DNA of 64,000 bases from assembly GCF_001403875.1 (NCBI RefSeq), contig NZ_LN884297.1, positions 465,906 to 529,905 on the forward strand, written 5' to 3'. Source of the stretch: Paenibacillus ihumii. Lineage in GTDB: Bacteria; Bacillota; Bacilli; Paenibacillales; Paenibacillaceae. The notes beneath the pieces are model-generated. The model saw nothing but the letters and a program-made list of their open reading frames with translations. It did no database searches and was not told the DNA's origin. How positions within the stretch are numbered: the first letter of the stretch is position 1; every line of letters begins with the position of its first letter. This document shows, one piece after another, positions 44,418 through 53,903 of this stretch. The position numbers and the translations under genes are program-made.

Positions 44418-45509
44418 ATGAATCCCCCGAAACCTACGGCACTGCAGGCCACCATGACCATCATGCTTACGGTCGGTATCACTAACCACGTATTCATTAT
44501 TCCTGCGCTGCTTCAGACTGCTAAGAGAGATGCCTGGTTTTCCGTCATTCTATCCATCGTGCCATTTGCCCTGTTTACCCTGCTGATTGCGTATATTTCT
44601 GCCCGCACCAGAGGGAAATCCCTGCCAGACTGGCTCGAAAGCCATTATGGAAAAAAGCTGTCCATTCCGTTCAAATTCATTTCCGCCGCCTATTTTCTTG
44701 GTACGGCCTGGTTTGCTCTGTTCGATACCATTATGTGGACCAAGGTAACATTCCTGCCCTATACGCCGATGATCATCACGGCTGCTGTGTTAATGCTGAT
44801 CTGCCTGATCGCCGCTCAGCTGGGAGTAAACTCCATGGCCTATGCCTCTGGCGTTCTGCTGCCGTTCGTTGTGCTTTTGGGATTTTATGTAGCGACGGTT
44901 AATGTTCAATACAAAGATTACCACCAATTGCTGCCGCTGCTGGAGCATGGCTGGGCTCCCCCCCTCAAGGGGATCATTTATGCATGTACGGGATTGTTCG
45001 AAATTTTCTTTCTTCTGTTTCTGCAACCCTATTTAAAAGCACCCTTGAAGAACAAGCATTTTGTAATCGTTGGCTTCATTCTTGTCAGCCTAACGCTTGG
45101 CCCGCTCACCGGTTCCATCGCGGAATTCAATCCGCACGAAGCGTCCCTGCAGCGTTATCCTGCCTATGAACAATGGAGGATCGCAGGGTTTGGGAAATAC
45201 GTCTCCCAGACCGATTTCTTCTCGATCTACCAATGGCTGGCCGGAGTCACTGTCCGTATTGCCGTAGCTTTATTCATCGCTACAGACATATGGAACATCA
45301 GCAAGAAGCGCCAGCGCAATACGCTGCTGCTGCTTTACGCCGTTGGCTTAACCCTGCTGTGCCTTACCACCTTCACGGACATCCAATTTGAGAATCTGAT
45401 GATCCGGTTCGTATTTCCGTTCAATACTGGCCTCACTCTGATCATTACCCTGCTGCTAGCCCTTGCCGTCTTTATCGCAGCCCATAAGAAAGGAGAATCC
45501 GGCACATGA
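44418..45509 (+). CDS. spore germination permease (GerB/GerKB family)
   Basis: A 363-residue polytopic protein with about ten helices of the APC-superfamily endospore germination permease family. It begins PPKPTALQATMTIMLTVG and has LPDWLESHYGKKL near residue 75. It should form the germinant-binding subunit of a nutrient receptor in the inner spore membrane. ATG 44418 lies nine bases after GGAGG; ATG 44412 is only three away. It overlaps the GerA-type gene by 4 bp, giving the order B-A-C. Confidence 0.9.
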   Translation: MNPPKPTALQATMTIMLTVGITNHVFIIPALLQTAKRDAWFSVILSIVPFALFTLLIAYISARTRGKSLPDWLESHYGKKLSIPFKFISAAYFLGTAWFALFDTIMWTKVTFLPYTPMIITAAVLMLICLIAAQLGVNSMAYASGVLLPFVVLLGFYVATVNVQYKDYHQLLPLLEHGWAPPLKGIIYACTGLFEIFFLLFLQPYLKAPLKNKHFVIVGFILVSLTLGPLTGSIAEFNPHEASLQRYPAYEQWRIAGFGKYVSQTDFFSIYQWLAGVTVRIAVALFIATDIWNISKKRQRNTLLLLYAVGLTLLCLTTFTDIQFENLMIRFVFPFNTGLTLIITLLLALAVFIAAHKKGESGT

Positions 45510-46995
45510 CACTTGATCCCTCATCGTCACAGGCACTGGAAGAGCCCGAGCGTATCGACACTCCGTTTTTGCGGCAATATTTCGCGAAATCGGCCGATGT
45601 TATTGTTCATGAGCTGGAAGGAGGGGACAAAGAGAGAAAACAGCCTGTCACCATCATATATTGCGAACCCGTAACGGACACGAAGCAGTTGAACCAGACT
45701 GTCCTGCCCGGCCTTACGGCGCTGTTCCGGGAATTCCCCGAACCGACAGTCCCAAATATCGAACATAACCGCCATCTTCCTCTAAGCCTACTGCCCAAAG
45801 ATACATTGCTGCGGGATCTGACCGCGAAGATGTACGGCGGGAGCTTAATTATCTATTTTCAGGAGCAGAGTGCCTTTTTCAGTCTCGACATTGCCGACCC
45901 GCCGGCCCGCACCCCCGAGGAGGCTACGACGGAACCCTCCATCAAGGGACCGCATGACGGGTTTACCGAGGAACTGACTACGAATACGGGACTGCTGCGC
46001 AAGCGCCTGCGGACGCAATCCCTTTGCGTGGAGCATTTTACTGCTGGCAGGCGCGGCGAGAATAAGATTGGCCTTTTTTATATTCAGGACATTATTAACG
46101 ATGAAATATTGCAGGAAATACGTAAGAATTTAAGCAAAATCGACATCGATGCGATTGTAGGCACATCTTACATTGAAAGTATCGTAGCAAATAAAAAAAA
46201 TGCCTTCTTCCCATTATCAGATTATACCGGGCGGCCAGACTTTGCCGTTGATGCGCTGCTAAAGGGGAAATTTGCCGTCATCGTGGACGGCATTCCATTG
46301 GCCATCCTTGCTCCCGTATCGATCATCACCCTTTTCACCTCGCCTGAGGATGAGAATACTTCCAGCTACGTGGTAGCATGCAGAAAATTCTCCGCGTTTT
46401 TGGCCTGCTGATTTCCATGCTCCTGCCGGGGTTTTATGTCGCACTCACAAGCTTTAATTTGGAGCAGATACCGCTTCCCCTGCTGGCAACGATCAGCAAC
46501 TCACGTCATGGCCTGCCCTTTCCCATACAGATGGAGGCCTTTATCATGCTGTTTTTATTCGAAATTTTCAATGAAGCTGGACGGCGTTTGCCCAAGACTG
46601 TGGGGCAGACGATAACCGTTGTCGGCGGACTGATCATCGGCGATTCCGCGATTCGGGCGGGCATTACCTCGCCGACGATTATCGTAGCGGTTGCCATCGC
46701 AACGGTAGCGACCTACACCCTTGTGAACCAATCGCTTACAGGAACGGTATCCCAATTTCGCTTGTATATTCTGTTTGTTTCCTCCATCCTGGGGATGTTC
46801 GGATTTTTGGTCAGCGTTATCGGTCTCGTCTTTTATTTGGCCTATCTCGAGTCGTACGGCGTTCCCTATTTGTCACCGCTGTCTCCGTTCCACAGCAAGG
46901 ACATCGTCCAAGCCACCATAAATAGGCCGTCTGGCAGCAGCAATCAGCGGCCAGAGACATTTCAGCCTAGGGATAATACATCGAAAGGAGAATAG
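45506..46995 (+). pseudogene. spore germination protein GerA/GerKA family, frameshifted
   Basis: Frame one (45506-46411) encodes the soluble N-terminal domain, ending in GIPLAILAPVSIITLFTSPE then DENTSSYVVA before running into an unrelated stop. Frame two, shifted by -1, carries the membrane domain from about 46360 (QKILRVFGLLISMLLPGFYV onward) to TAA 46995, with GLIIGDSAIRAGITSPTII. Together they make the normal length of about 495 residues. The junction lies near 46356-46380, between the SPED and ILR motifs. Either the receptor is dead or the sequence has an error. Confidence 0.8.
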
Positions 46996-46998
46996 CCG

Positions 46999-48159
46999 GT
47001 GAAACGAAAGTTTGCCCTGATCGCCGTTTGTATGGCTATCCTGTTATCCGGCTGCTGGGACGCCAAAGAACCCCAGAGCGTCAATTTCGTTACGGCACTA
47101 GGCATCGATTATGTTAAAGGAGAATACACGGTCTATGCGCAGGTTCTTGCCTTCGGCGACATTTCCAAGCAGGAAAGCTCCGCTAACACGGAGGAGACCC
47201 AAGTCTGGATTGCAACCGGAAAAGGCGAGACGATCTCGAAAGCCCTTATGAGCATCTACCCGGCTTCGCAGCAGAAGACGTTATGGACTCATGTCAAAGC
47301 CATCGTCTTCTCCAAATCGCTGCTTAACAGCAATCTGGGCGAGTGCCTGAACTCTCTCCTGCGTTCCAGCGAGCTGCGCTATACGCCTTGGGTCTACGGA
47401 ACCGATCAGGACATTCCTTCTATTTTATCGGGGGTATCCCTATTGAATCAGTCGGCCCTTAACTCTGAATTGATGGATCCGCGTGAGGTATATGAGCAGC
47501 TCTCCACCGTAGAGCCATTGCGTCTCATTAAGCTGATGAACGGGATCAGAGAGCCTGCTGCAACCGTATTACTCCCGTCCATCAAGCTCACGGACCAGGT
47601 ATGGTCCTCGAAGGAGAAGCCCATTTCGCTGGTCAGGCTGGATGGGGCTTACGTGATTTCCAAGGGCGAGAACAAGGGATTTCTGAATGGCGGCCTGCTG
47701 AACGGAGCCAGATGGGTGGCTTTCAAGAACATGCACAGATATCCTGTGCTGCTGAAATTAAAGAACGGCAGCCAGGCTCAAATCAATATTGTAGATTCCA
47801 AGCCATCGGTGAAGGTTCGTTTGGACAGAGGGCAAGTTAGGTTTACCGTAAAAATCAAAGTAACTGCAGCGGTTTCCGAGGTGGCTGGACAACCGGCGCC
47901 CACTTCCCTCCAAATCAAGGAAGCTGCGTCCGCTCAAATTAAACAGCAAATCATCGGCAATTTCCATGCCGCCAAGGCAAAAAAAATCGATATCTATGGG
48001 ATAGAGGACATTCTGTATCGAAAATTCAATCCACAATGGAAAAAGATGACCGCCGGCCCGGGAGGCCAGGATCATCTTTTCTCATCGTTACAGCTTGAAA
48101 ATACGGATGTAGATGTGAAGCTGATGCATTCCAGCACCTATAAGCTGCAATACCGCTAG
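46999..48159 (+). CDS. Ger(x)C family spore germination lipoprotein
   Basis: A 386-residue lipoprotein with signal peptide and lipobox LLSGCWD at residues 16-22, then the GerC pattern ALGIDYVKGEYTVYAQVLAF and a C-terminal domain with FTVKIKVTAAVSE. GerC subunits sit on the outer face of the inner spore membrane in germinant receptors. The gene is intact and 3 bp downstream of the broken GerA gene, so it should still be transcribed. Confidence 0.92.
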   Translation: MKRKFALIAVCMAILLSGCWDAKEPQSVNFVTALGIDYVKGEYTVYAQVLAFGDISKQESSANTEETQVWIATGKGETISKALMSIYPASQQKTLWTHVKAIVFSKSLLNSNLGECLNSLLRSSELRYTPWVYGTDQDIPSILSGVSLLNQSALNSELMDPREVYEQLSTVEPLRLIKLMNGIREPAATVLLPSIKLTDQVWSSKEKPISLVRLDGAYVISKGENKGFLNGGLLNGARWVAFKNMHRYPVLLKLKNGSQAQINIVDSKPSVKVRLDRGQVRFTVKIKVTAAVSEVAGQPAPTSLQIKEAASAQIKQQIIGNFHAAKAKKIDIYGIEDILYRKFNPQWKKMTAGPGGQDHLFSSLQLENTDVDVKLMHSSTYKLQYR

Positions 48160-48184
48160 CACGGAATGCCAGGCTCTGCGTCAA

Positions 48185-48835
48185 TCATTCTGCCAGGCCG
48201 TTCTTGTAGGCATAGATCGCCGCTTGCGTACGGTCCTCCACGCCTAACTTGGCCAAAATATTCGTAACATGAAATTTAACGGTCTTAATGCCGATGATCA
48301 AATCGTCAGCGATATCCTGGTTCGATTTCCCTTGAGCGAGCAGGCGCAGTACGTCCATTTCCCGGTCCGTAAGCTCCTCGTGAGCCGGCGTCTCAGTCTT
48401 GGGCTGCCGGAACCGGTTCATCATCTTCGAAGCAACCTGGGACTCCAGAACGGACTGGCCGCGGACTGCCGCCCGAATGGCATCGGCGACCTCGGAAGCG
48501 CGCGACGTCTTCAGAAGGTAGCTGAACGCGCCAGCCTCGATGACAGGGTACATTTTCTCATCATCCAAATAACTCGTCAGGACGATGACCTTGCATTCGG
48601 GGTAAAGCTTAAGCAGCTGCCGCGTCGTCTCGATCCCGTCCATTCCTTCCATCACCAGATCCATCAGCACCACGTCAGGCTTATACTCCTGGGCCAGACG
48701 GATGCCTTCCTCCCCGCTGCTGGCCTCGCCGACCACTTCTATGCCTTCCTCGGTGCCCAGTACGGCTGCAAGGCCGATTCTCACCATTTCATGATCGTCT
48801 ACCAGCAGTACTTTAATGTCATTCTCCATCTCCAT
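48185..48835 (-). CDS. liaR: NarL family response regulator LiaR
   Basis: A 216-residue two-domain regulator. The receiver domain has VDDHEMVRIGL and the phospho-accepting Asp in VVLMDLVMEGMDG; the Thr/Ser switch is in VIVLTSYLDD. The C-terminal LuxR-type HTH reads LTDREMDVLRLLAQGKSNQD and IIGIKTVKFHVTNILAKL. Its first codons overlap liaS by 17 bp. It responds to cell-envelope stress (bacitracin, daptomycin and similar) in Bacillus. Confidence 0.93.
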   Translation of the reverse strand: MEMENDIKVLLVDDHEMVRIGLAAVLGTEEGIEVVGEASSGEEGIRLAQEYKPDVVLMDLVMEGMDGIETTRQLLKLYPECKVIVLTSYLDDEKMYPVIEAGAFSYLLKTSRASEVADAIRAAVRGQSVLESQVASKMMNRFRQPKTETPAHEELTDREMDVLRLLAQGKSNQDIADDLIIGIKTVKFHVTNILAKLGVEDRTQAAIYAYKNGLAE

Positions 48836-49901
48836 TATTCTCCTCCTCTCTGCTCTCTCCGCTGTCTTCGGTCATTAACGGTACCGTAATTTCAATCCGC
48901 GTCCCTTTGCCCGGAGCCGTAATGAATTGAATCGAGCCGCCAATTTCCCGGACACGCTCCTGCATCGTGGACAAACCATAGGAGGCCTGCTTCTTCTCAT
49001 CCAGCTCGAAGCCGACCCCGTTGTCCCGAAGGATAACCTTGATCGTCTCCGCTCTCCGGTGGATGCGGATCTCCATCTTATCCGCCTTGGCGTGACGCAG
49101 CGTATTCGACATCGCTTCCTGAATAATTCGGAATAAATGATTCTCGATGCCCTTGCTGATTTTCAAATCCTCATCGATTTCCAGCGTCAAGTCCATAGGA
49201 ACCTTCGTCTTCAGCTCGCGGACCAGCTCCAGCAGCCCCTGCGACAGCTCCTTGCCCTCTAGATAGACCGGACGGAGATGCAGCAGAAGAGCGCGCATTT
49301 CCGACTGGGCCACCGAGGCCATTTCCTCGATCAGCTCCACCTGGCGCTGAGCCTTGTCGAAGTCCTTTTCCAGAGTACGCCCTACCGCTGTCGCCGTCAT
49401 CGATATCGCGAACAGCTGCTGGGAGACGGCATCATGGAGCTCGCGCGCCAGCCGCTGCCGCTCTTCAACGATCGCCGATACCCTTGCCTGCTCGGCCAGT
49501 TGGGCATTATGCGTGGATAAACGCTGCAAGGAGGTTACCTGCTCCTCCCAGCGCTTCCCGATCCTCTCCAGTTGTTCCCCGAGCCGGCCCAGCTCATCCT
49601 CCCCCAGCTTCGGCACCGTTCCGGTCTGGTTGCCTTTTTCCCATTGGAGCAGGGAATCGCGAAGCAAGTCGATCCTTCGTTTGGCCCGGTATCCCTGAAG
49701 GAAGCCATACACCGCCCCGATGACCAGGAGCAGTGTGAACAAGGTCAGACCGGCCTGGATGCCGGTTTTCCAGGAGTCTGACGGCTTGAAATACCCGTAT
49801 GTATATAGAACATAAATAATTCCCGCAAGCGCTGTAAAAGACAGGAGGATCCCATCCCGCATACTGCGAGAGACCATGTTGGACGGTTTTTTCTTTCTCA
49901 T
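48819..49901 (-). CDS. liaS: sensor histidine kinase LiaS
   Basis: A 360-residue NarX-type kinase with two N-terminal membrane helices, a short loop, a HAMP-like linker, the HisKA_3 box RQRLARELHDAVSQQLFAIS near residue 155 and an HATPase domain (DNGVGFELDEKKQASYGLST). The short extracytoplasmic loop is typical of intramembrane-sensing kinases. ATG 49901 has AGGAGG. It should phosphorylate LiaR and be held off by LiaF. Confidence 0.92.
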   Translation of the reverse strand: MRKKKPSNMVSRSMRDGILLSFTALAGIIYVLYTYGYFKPSDSWKTGIQAGLTLFTLLLVIGAVYGFLQGYRAKRRIDLLRDSLLQWEKGNQTGTVPKLGEDELGRLGEQLERIGKRWEEQVTSLQRLSTHNAQLAEQARVSAIVEERQRLARELHDAVSQQLFAISMTATAVGRTLEKDFDKAQRQVELIEEMASVAQSEMRALLLHLRPVYLEGKELSQGLLELVRELKTKVPMDLTLEIDEDLKISKGIENHLFRIIQEAMSNTLRHAKADKMEIRIHRRAETIKVILRDNGVGFELDEKKQASYGLSTMQERVREIGGSIQFITAPGKGTRIEITVPLMTEDSGESREEENNGDGE

Positions 49902-49920
49902 GCAGGTCAATCCTCCTGTA

Positions 49921-50571
49921 TTAAGTCAAATGTATGTCGACATTTCCTACAAGGTAGGAAATTATTATTTTCACTTTCTGATCGCGCTGCTCATAGTTCG
50001 GAGATTTCCAGTAAATGCGGTTTAGCATTCCCGTCTCCCTCGTCTCATTGAAATCGATTTGCCCGAACAGGACGAACGCTTCAATCTCCACGCCGTAGTC
50101 CTCGGATACGACCAGATCGATATCGCCGACGATTCCCTGGAACATGAGCACATTGTTCTGACCCTCTACCATGGCAAGCGACAGGTCGATGTTCACTTCT
50201 CCCAGCACATGCCACATGCTAGTATTTCGCAGCGTCCATGGATCACGGTTCCAGTGGATGCTCGTTGTAATGTTCTGCTTCTGAACATGATTGCCTTCCG
50301 GCTGCATTTTCTTCATTTTGGCATAATACAAACCGAGCGAAATCATCACGATGGCGACCACCAGCATGAAGTGCTGCAGCAGAATGATGCCGCCGCCGAC
50401 CGCCAGCAGAATGTAACCTGTTTTTACGTCGTCTCCAAGACGGATCTTATAAATGCCATAGCCCAATATCAAAATGGCGACGATGGTAAAAAAGCTCAGC
50501 CACTGGCCGAAGATAATGAATGTGCCCAGCCCGATCAATCCGATGGCCAATAAGCTTCTATGCCTATCCAT
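49921..50571 (-). CDS. liaF: LiaF-type negative regulator
   Basis: A 216-residue protein with four membrane helices (LLAIGLIGLGTFIIFG...) and a C-terminal beta-rich domain: VLGEVNIDLSLAMVEGQNNV, GIVGDIDLVV and ISYLVGNVDIHLT, the DUF2154/LiaF pattern. LiaF inhibits LiaS in the absence of stress. ATG 50571 follows GGAGG. It ends 20 bp before liaS. Confidence 0.92.
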   Translation of the reverse strand: MDRHRSLLAIGLIGLGTFIIFGQWLSFFTIVAILILGYGIYKIRLGDDVKTGYILLAVGGGIILLQHFMLVVAIVMISLGLYYAKMKKMQPEGNHVQKQNITTSIHWNRDPWTLRNTSMWHVLGEVNIDLSLAMVEGQNNVLMFQGIVGDIDLVVSEDYGVEIEAFVLFGQIDFNETRETGMLNRIYWKSPNYEQRDQKVKIIISYLVGNVDIHLT

Positions 50572-50701
50572 GCCGCACCTCCAGATCAGTTCATATGTGA
50601 GAATGAATGTAAGTGGAAAAGCCATAACAGTATAAATAGAATCATACCGCATGGCTTTACCATTACATAGCATATCACAATGTCCTGTAGTCGTGTAGCT
50701 G

Positions 50702-51409
50702 TTATTCCTTGCCTTCTCCGCTCTTAGCAGAAGGATTCAGTTTGGCTTTCAGCGCCTCCAGTTGTTCTTCTACCTTCACTTGCTTCTCGGCATCAGCCGG
50801 GCTGATGTAGGAAGAACTGGATCCGCTCACTCCGCGGTAACCGATTCCTGCTACTTCGGCCTCCGCTTCCAGCTGCATAATTTTCTCTTCCATGCGGTGG
50901 AAGCCTAGGGAAGCTGTGCCGCTCTCAATCGTGTTAAGCGTATTGATTTGCGACATTTGTTTTTTGGCCTTAGCCATTTGTGCGCGGCTGACCAGCTCAT
51001 TGCGTTTGTTGCGCAGCTTGTAGAACTCATCCTTCATGTCATGCAGCTGCTGCTTAAGCTCCAAGGCCTGCGCCTCTGATTGGGCATGCAGATCGCTGAA
51101 CTCGGTTTGCTTCTGATCGTACAGGATTTTCTCTTCCAAAAGCTTGCGAGCCACTTCTTCTTGCCCGTTCTTGAGCGCAGCCTCAGCCTGGCTCTCTCTT
51201 TGCGCAGAAATGCGAATCGCCTCTTCCAGACGATGCTTCATTCTGCGCTCGTTAGCCATTTGCTTCGCCACGGTCACTTCTGCGTCACGGATTTCTGCCT
51301 CCATGTCACGCAGGTATTGATTCAGCATCACTACCGGATCCTCTACTTTATCCAGCATGTCATTGATGGACGCCTTCGTAATATCTTTAATTCTTTTGAA
51401 TACTCCCAT
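50702..51409 (-). CDS. PspA/IM30 family protein, LiaH-like (copy 1)
   Basis: A 235-residue coiled-coil protein starting [20 protein letters not shown] with [20 protein letters not shown], then a long helical hairpin. PspA/LiaH proteins form large rings or rods on the inner membrane and protect it under envelope stress. The C-terminal segment has an additional Ser-rich stretch ([17 protein letters not shown]). It is the middle gene of the lia-like operon, 2 bp after the pspC-like gene. Confidence 0.92.
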   Translation of the reverse strand: MGVFKRIKDITKASINDMLDKVEDPVVMLNQYLRDMEAEIRDAEVTVAKQMANERRMKHRLEEAIRISAQRESQAEAALKNGQEEVARKLLEEKILYDQKQTEFSDLHAQSEAQALELKQQLHDMKDEFYKLRNKRNELVSRAQMAKAKKQMSQINTLNTIESGTASLGFHRMEEKIMQLEAEAEVAGIGYRGVSGSSSSYISPADAEKQVKVEEQLEALKAKLNPSAKSGEGKE

Positions 51410-51411
51410 GG

Positions 51412-51876
51412 TTATTTATCTCCCTTCTCATTCTCGTATTTTGATAATTTTCTGCGAAGTTCTTCCAGTTCTTTCTCCATCGCCTTCTTCTCGATGTCTT
51501 CCATCATCGAGTCCAGGTTCGATTCGCTGCCGCTGAAGGCGGACTGCTGCTGGTATTGCGGGCCATGGTGGCTAGGGCCGCCGTAGTTCGGCTCCGCATA
51601 CCGAGGATCGCGATATTGGTTCCCCGGATTGCCGTACCCATAGTTCTGATGACCGCCCTGCCAGCCATTGTAATATGGATCGCGGGGAATATGCGGCTCC
51701 TTCGAAATGACAAGCGTTGCAATCAGATAAATCACGATGGTTGTTCCGCCTGTAAAGAAGAAACTGATAATCGCTAGCAGCCGAAGCGCGGTCACGCTGA
51801 TGCCGAAATACTCGCCAAGTCCGCCGAGCAGGCCGCTAAGCCAACGGTCACGTCTGGAACGGTATAGAGTTCCCAT
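51412..51876 (-). CDS. PspC-domain membrane protein with coiled-coil tail
   Basis: A 154-residue protein. The N-terminal PspC domain reads [19 protein letters not shown] followed by a membrane helix ([14 protein letters not shown]). Next is a Gly/Tyr/Asn/Gln-rich low-complexity stretch ([20 protein letters not shown]), then an acidic coiled coil ([20 protein letters not shown]). The last part could bind the PspA proteins encoded on both sides. Confidence 0.9.
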   Translation of the reverse strand: MGTLYRSRRDRWLSGLLGGLGEYFGISVTALRLLAIISFFFTGGTTIVIYLIATLVISKEPHIPRDPYYNGWQGGHQNYGYGNPGNQYRDPRYAEPNYGGPSHHGPQYQQQSAFSGSESNLDSMMEDIEKKAMEKELEELRRKLSKYENEKGDK

Positions 51877-51881
51877 CGTTG

Positions 51882-52556
51882 TTACTCCTCTCCTTTGTTA
51901 TTCAGCTTCTGCTTCAAACGGGAGAGCTCCTGTTCCAAAGTCGATTGCAGAACCGATCCAGCCTGATTCATGAACTCCTGGCCTGATCTTCTAAGTTCCC
52001 GCAGGCTGCGGGCTTCCCACTCCATGTCGGATACCCGGTCTTCCAGGCGGTGGAACATTTTTGGCACGTCTTGTGTACCGTACCCACTCATCCGCTGGTT
52101 CATACGCTGCTGCAGACGGAGCGTCTCCATTCTGGCATAGTAATACTGCCGTTTGCTGTATACTACTTGATATTCCGTTTTTAATTCATTCAGCTGGCTC
52201 TCCAATTCCTGCAAGGAATCCAGGCTCTGGGAGTACAATTCGGAGTATTGCTCGATCTTCTCTTCATAGAGCATCTTCTCCTGCAGAGCCAGCTTGGCCA
52301 GATGCTCCTCCTCCGCTTTCAGAGCGAGCAGCGCCTGCTCCTCTCTGCGGTCCCGCATCACCTTGGCCTGATCTACCTGCTGCTTCAAATGCTTCGTATG
52401 CCCTGCATACTGCTGATGCAGCTTCTCTGCCTCGGCGATTTCCTGACGGGTCTCGATCAGGAATTGATCGATTAACCGCACTGGGTCCTGAGATTGCTCC
52501 AACCGTTCATTTAAATTAGCTACCGTAATATCCCGTACTCGACGAAATACACTCAT
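51882..52556 (-). CDS. PspA/IM30 family protein (copy 2)
   Basis: A 224-residue PspA paralogue: FRRVRDITVANLNERLEQSQ, DPVRLIDQFLIETRQEIAEA, and a long Gln/Glu-rich coiled coil with a Met/Gln-rich bend (RQQ/RMNQRMSGYG). It differs clearly from copy 1, so the pair is an old duplication rather than a recent one. Located between pspC and the LiaI-like gene. Confidence 0.92.
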   Translation of the reverse strand: MSVFRRVRDITVANLNERLEQSQDPVRLIDQFLIETRQEIAEAEKLHQQYAGHTKHLKQQVDQAKVMRDRREEQALLALKAEEEHLAKLALQEKMLYEEKIEQYSELYSQSLDSLQELESQLNELKTEYQVVYSKRQYYYARMETLRLQQRMNQRMSGYGTQDVPKMFHRLEDRVSDMEWEARSLRELRRSGQEFMNQAGSVLQSTLEQELSRLKQKLNNKGEE

Positions 52557-52609
52557 GACATCCCATCCCTCCTAACCAAAATCGGTTCATCATTATTCGA
52601 TATATGTGA

Positions 52610-52909
52610 TCAATATCCCCGTCGTCTTCCATTCAGTGAATAAATGCCGAAGAGGATCAAGCCGATCCCGATTGCCGGTACGATGAGCCAAGCTAGTTTG
52701 TTCATTAAGGATATGATCCCAAACACGAGGACGATCCATCCAAAAAAAGCGTTGCCCCGGCGAATACCATAGTAACCAAGACCGATCAATGCTACTGCAA
52801 ACAACAATCCGAATAGACTGCCCAGCAGCGGGGTAAGCTTGCCCAGCAGGATCAATGCTCCCAGGACAATAAGTACGATTGCGAAGCCGCTTGACCGATT
52901 TGTTCTCAT
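52610..52909 (-). CDS. LiaI-like small membrane protein
   Basis: A 99-residue protein of four helices separated by very short loops (FAIVLIVLGALILLG, LFGLLFAVALIGLGYYG, FFGWIVLVFGIISLM, LIVPAIGIGLILFGIY). It matches the N-terminal membrane domain of LiaF and the LiaI-type anchors of PspA proteins. It is the first gene of the operon and probably tethers the PspA copies to the membrane. Confidence 0.8.
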   Translation of the reverse strand: MRTNRSSGFAIVLIVLGALILLGKLTPLLGSLFGLLFAVALIGLGYYGIRRGNAFFGWIVLVFGIISLMNKLAWLIVPAIGIGLILFGIYSLNGRRRGY

Positions 52910-53006
52910 TTATCAATCACCGCCTTTCTTAAGTATCAACCTTATGTCTTTATTCTAGGTGGAAAAGCAATTCTTCAAAACGGACTGCGGACGGTTTTTG
53001 ATCCTA

Positions 53007-53032
53007 GACCTAAGTCGAGGAGAGCTTAGGAC
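53007..53032. promoter_or_regulatory. inverted repeat in the lia operon promoter region
   Basis: GACCTAAG and CTTAGGAC are separated by 10 bp, about 100 bp upstream of the LiaI-like gene. A LiaR operator would be expected here; assignment is inference from position and symmetry. Confidence 0.45.
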
Positions 53033-53070
53033 CCTGGTTCACCGGTGCTCGGTGTGCTCGGTCTTCAGAT

Positions 53071-53107
53071 AAAAACAGCAACCTGCCTATAGAGCTTGGC
53101 AGGTTGC
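53071..53107 (-). terminator. intrinsic terminator of the mrp operon
   Basis: On the minus strand GCAACCTGCC, loop, GGCAGGTTGC then TGTTTTTATC. Confidence 0.85.
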
Positions 53108-53176
53108 GCTTGGTAGGTTGAGCTTGGCAGGCTACATCAATGGTTCTGTTGTCGTTGCTGTCGTAATTTGCTGTCG

Positions 53177-53620
53177 TCAGACCTGCGTGCGACCGCTATT
53201 CCCGCCGTCATCGCTCTGTCCCTTGCCGCTGTTGTTCTGGCGGAGAATCTGAGGCTCCTGCGCCTGAACTCTCGCCTGCTCCTCCCGTCTCATGGCCTCG
53301 CTGAGGTCGTCCCGGACACTGCCCTTCCATAAGGGCACTCCGGTCCGGTGAGCGGCCCTGCCGTTCAGATGGCCTGCCACCGGCGCGGTAATGAAGACGA
53401 AGACGATGCCGAGCAGCAGCTTGGCGCTGACATGATCCAGATAGAACATGAAATACAGGAAAGCCCCGCTCAATATGCATAATACGCCGAGCGTCGTGCT
53501 TTTCGTAGCCGCATGCGACCGCAGGTATACATCGGGAAGCCGTATCAACCCATAGGCGCTTAACGCGCTGACTACAGCCCCAAACAATACTAGCAAGCCA
53601 ATCAGAAGCTCACCGATCAT
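53177..53620 (-). CDS. mrpG: Na+/H+ antiporter subunit MrpG
   Basis: A 147-residue subunit with three membrane helices (ELLIGLLVLFGAVVSALSAY, LGVLCILSGAFLYFMFYL, LLLGIVFVFITAPVAGHL) and the motif IRLPDVYLRSHAATKSTTLG. The C-terminal 50 residues are a hydrophilic, Gln/Asn-rich extension longer than usual. The start is one of three consecutive ATG codons after GAGGTG inside the end of mrpF; I chose the last. Confidence 0.9.
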   Translation of the reverse strand: MIGELLIGLLVLFGAVVSALSAYGLIRLPDVYLRSHAATKSTTLGVLCILSGAFLYFMFYLDHVSAKLLLGIVFVFITAPVAGHLNGRAAHRTGVPLWKGSVRDDLSEAMRREEQARVQAQEPQILRQNNSGKGQSDDGGNSGRTQV

Positions 53621-53903
53621 CATCATCACCTCGCTGCTCAATGACCACGCCCCGTTCAATGTACCGGGCAAAGGCCGTCGTTCCAATGAAAGATAGAATA
53701 CCGATCAGAAGAATGATTTCGAAATAGGCTTCCGTCCTCATCAGCATGCAGAGTACGGCTACCATGGCCAGCAAATTGATGCCGATCGTATCCAGAGACG
53801 TAATGCGGTCAGCCATGGAAGGCCCCTTCATCAAACGATACAAGCATCCCAATATCGCCAACGATAATATGACGAGGGCTGCGAACAAGAACCCGTCGAT
53901 CAT
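53610..53903 (-). CDS. mrpF: Na+/H+ antiporter subunit MrpF
   Basis: A 97-residue subunit with three helices and the conserved LYRLMKGPSMADRITSLDTI. It ends in DDDDR, whose GAT codons form the mrpG ATG series. It overlaps mrpE by 4 bp. Confidence 0.92.
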   Translation of the reverse strand: MIDGFLFAALVILSLAILGCLYRLMKGPSMADRITSLDTIGINLLAMVAVLCMLMRTEAYFEIILLIGILSFIGTTAFARYIERGVVIEQRGDDDDR

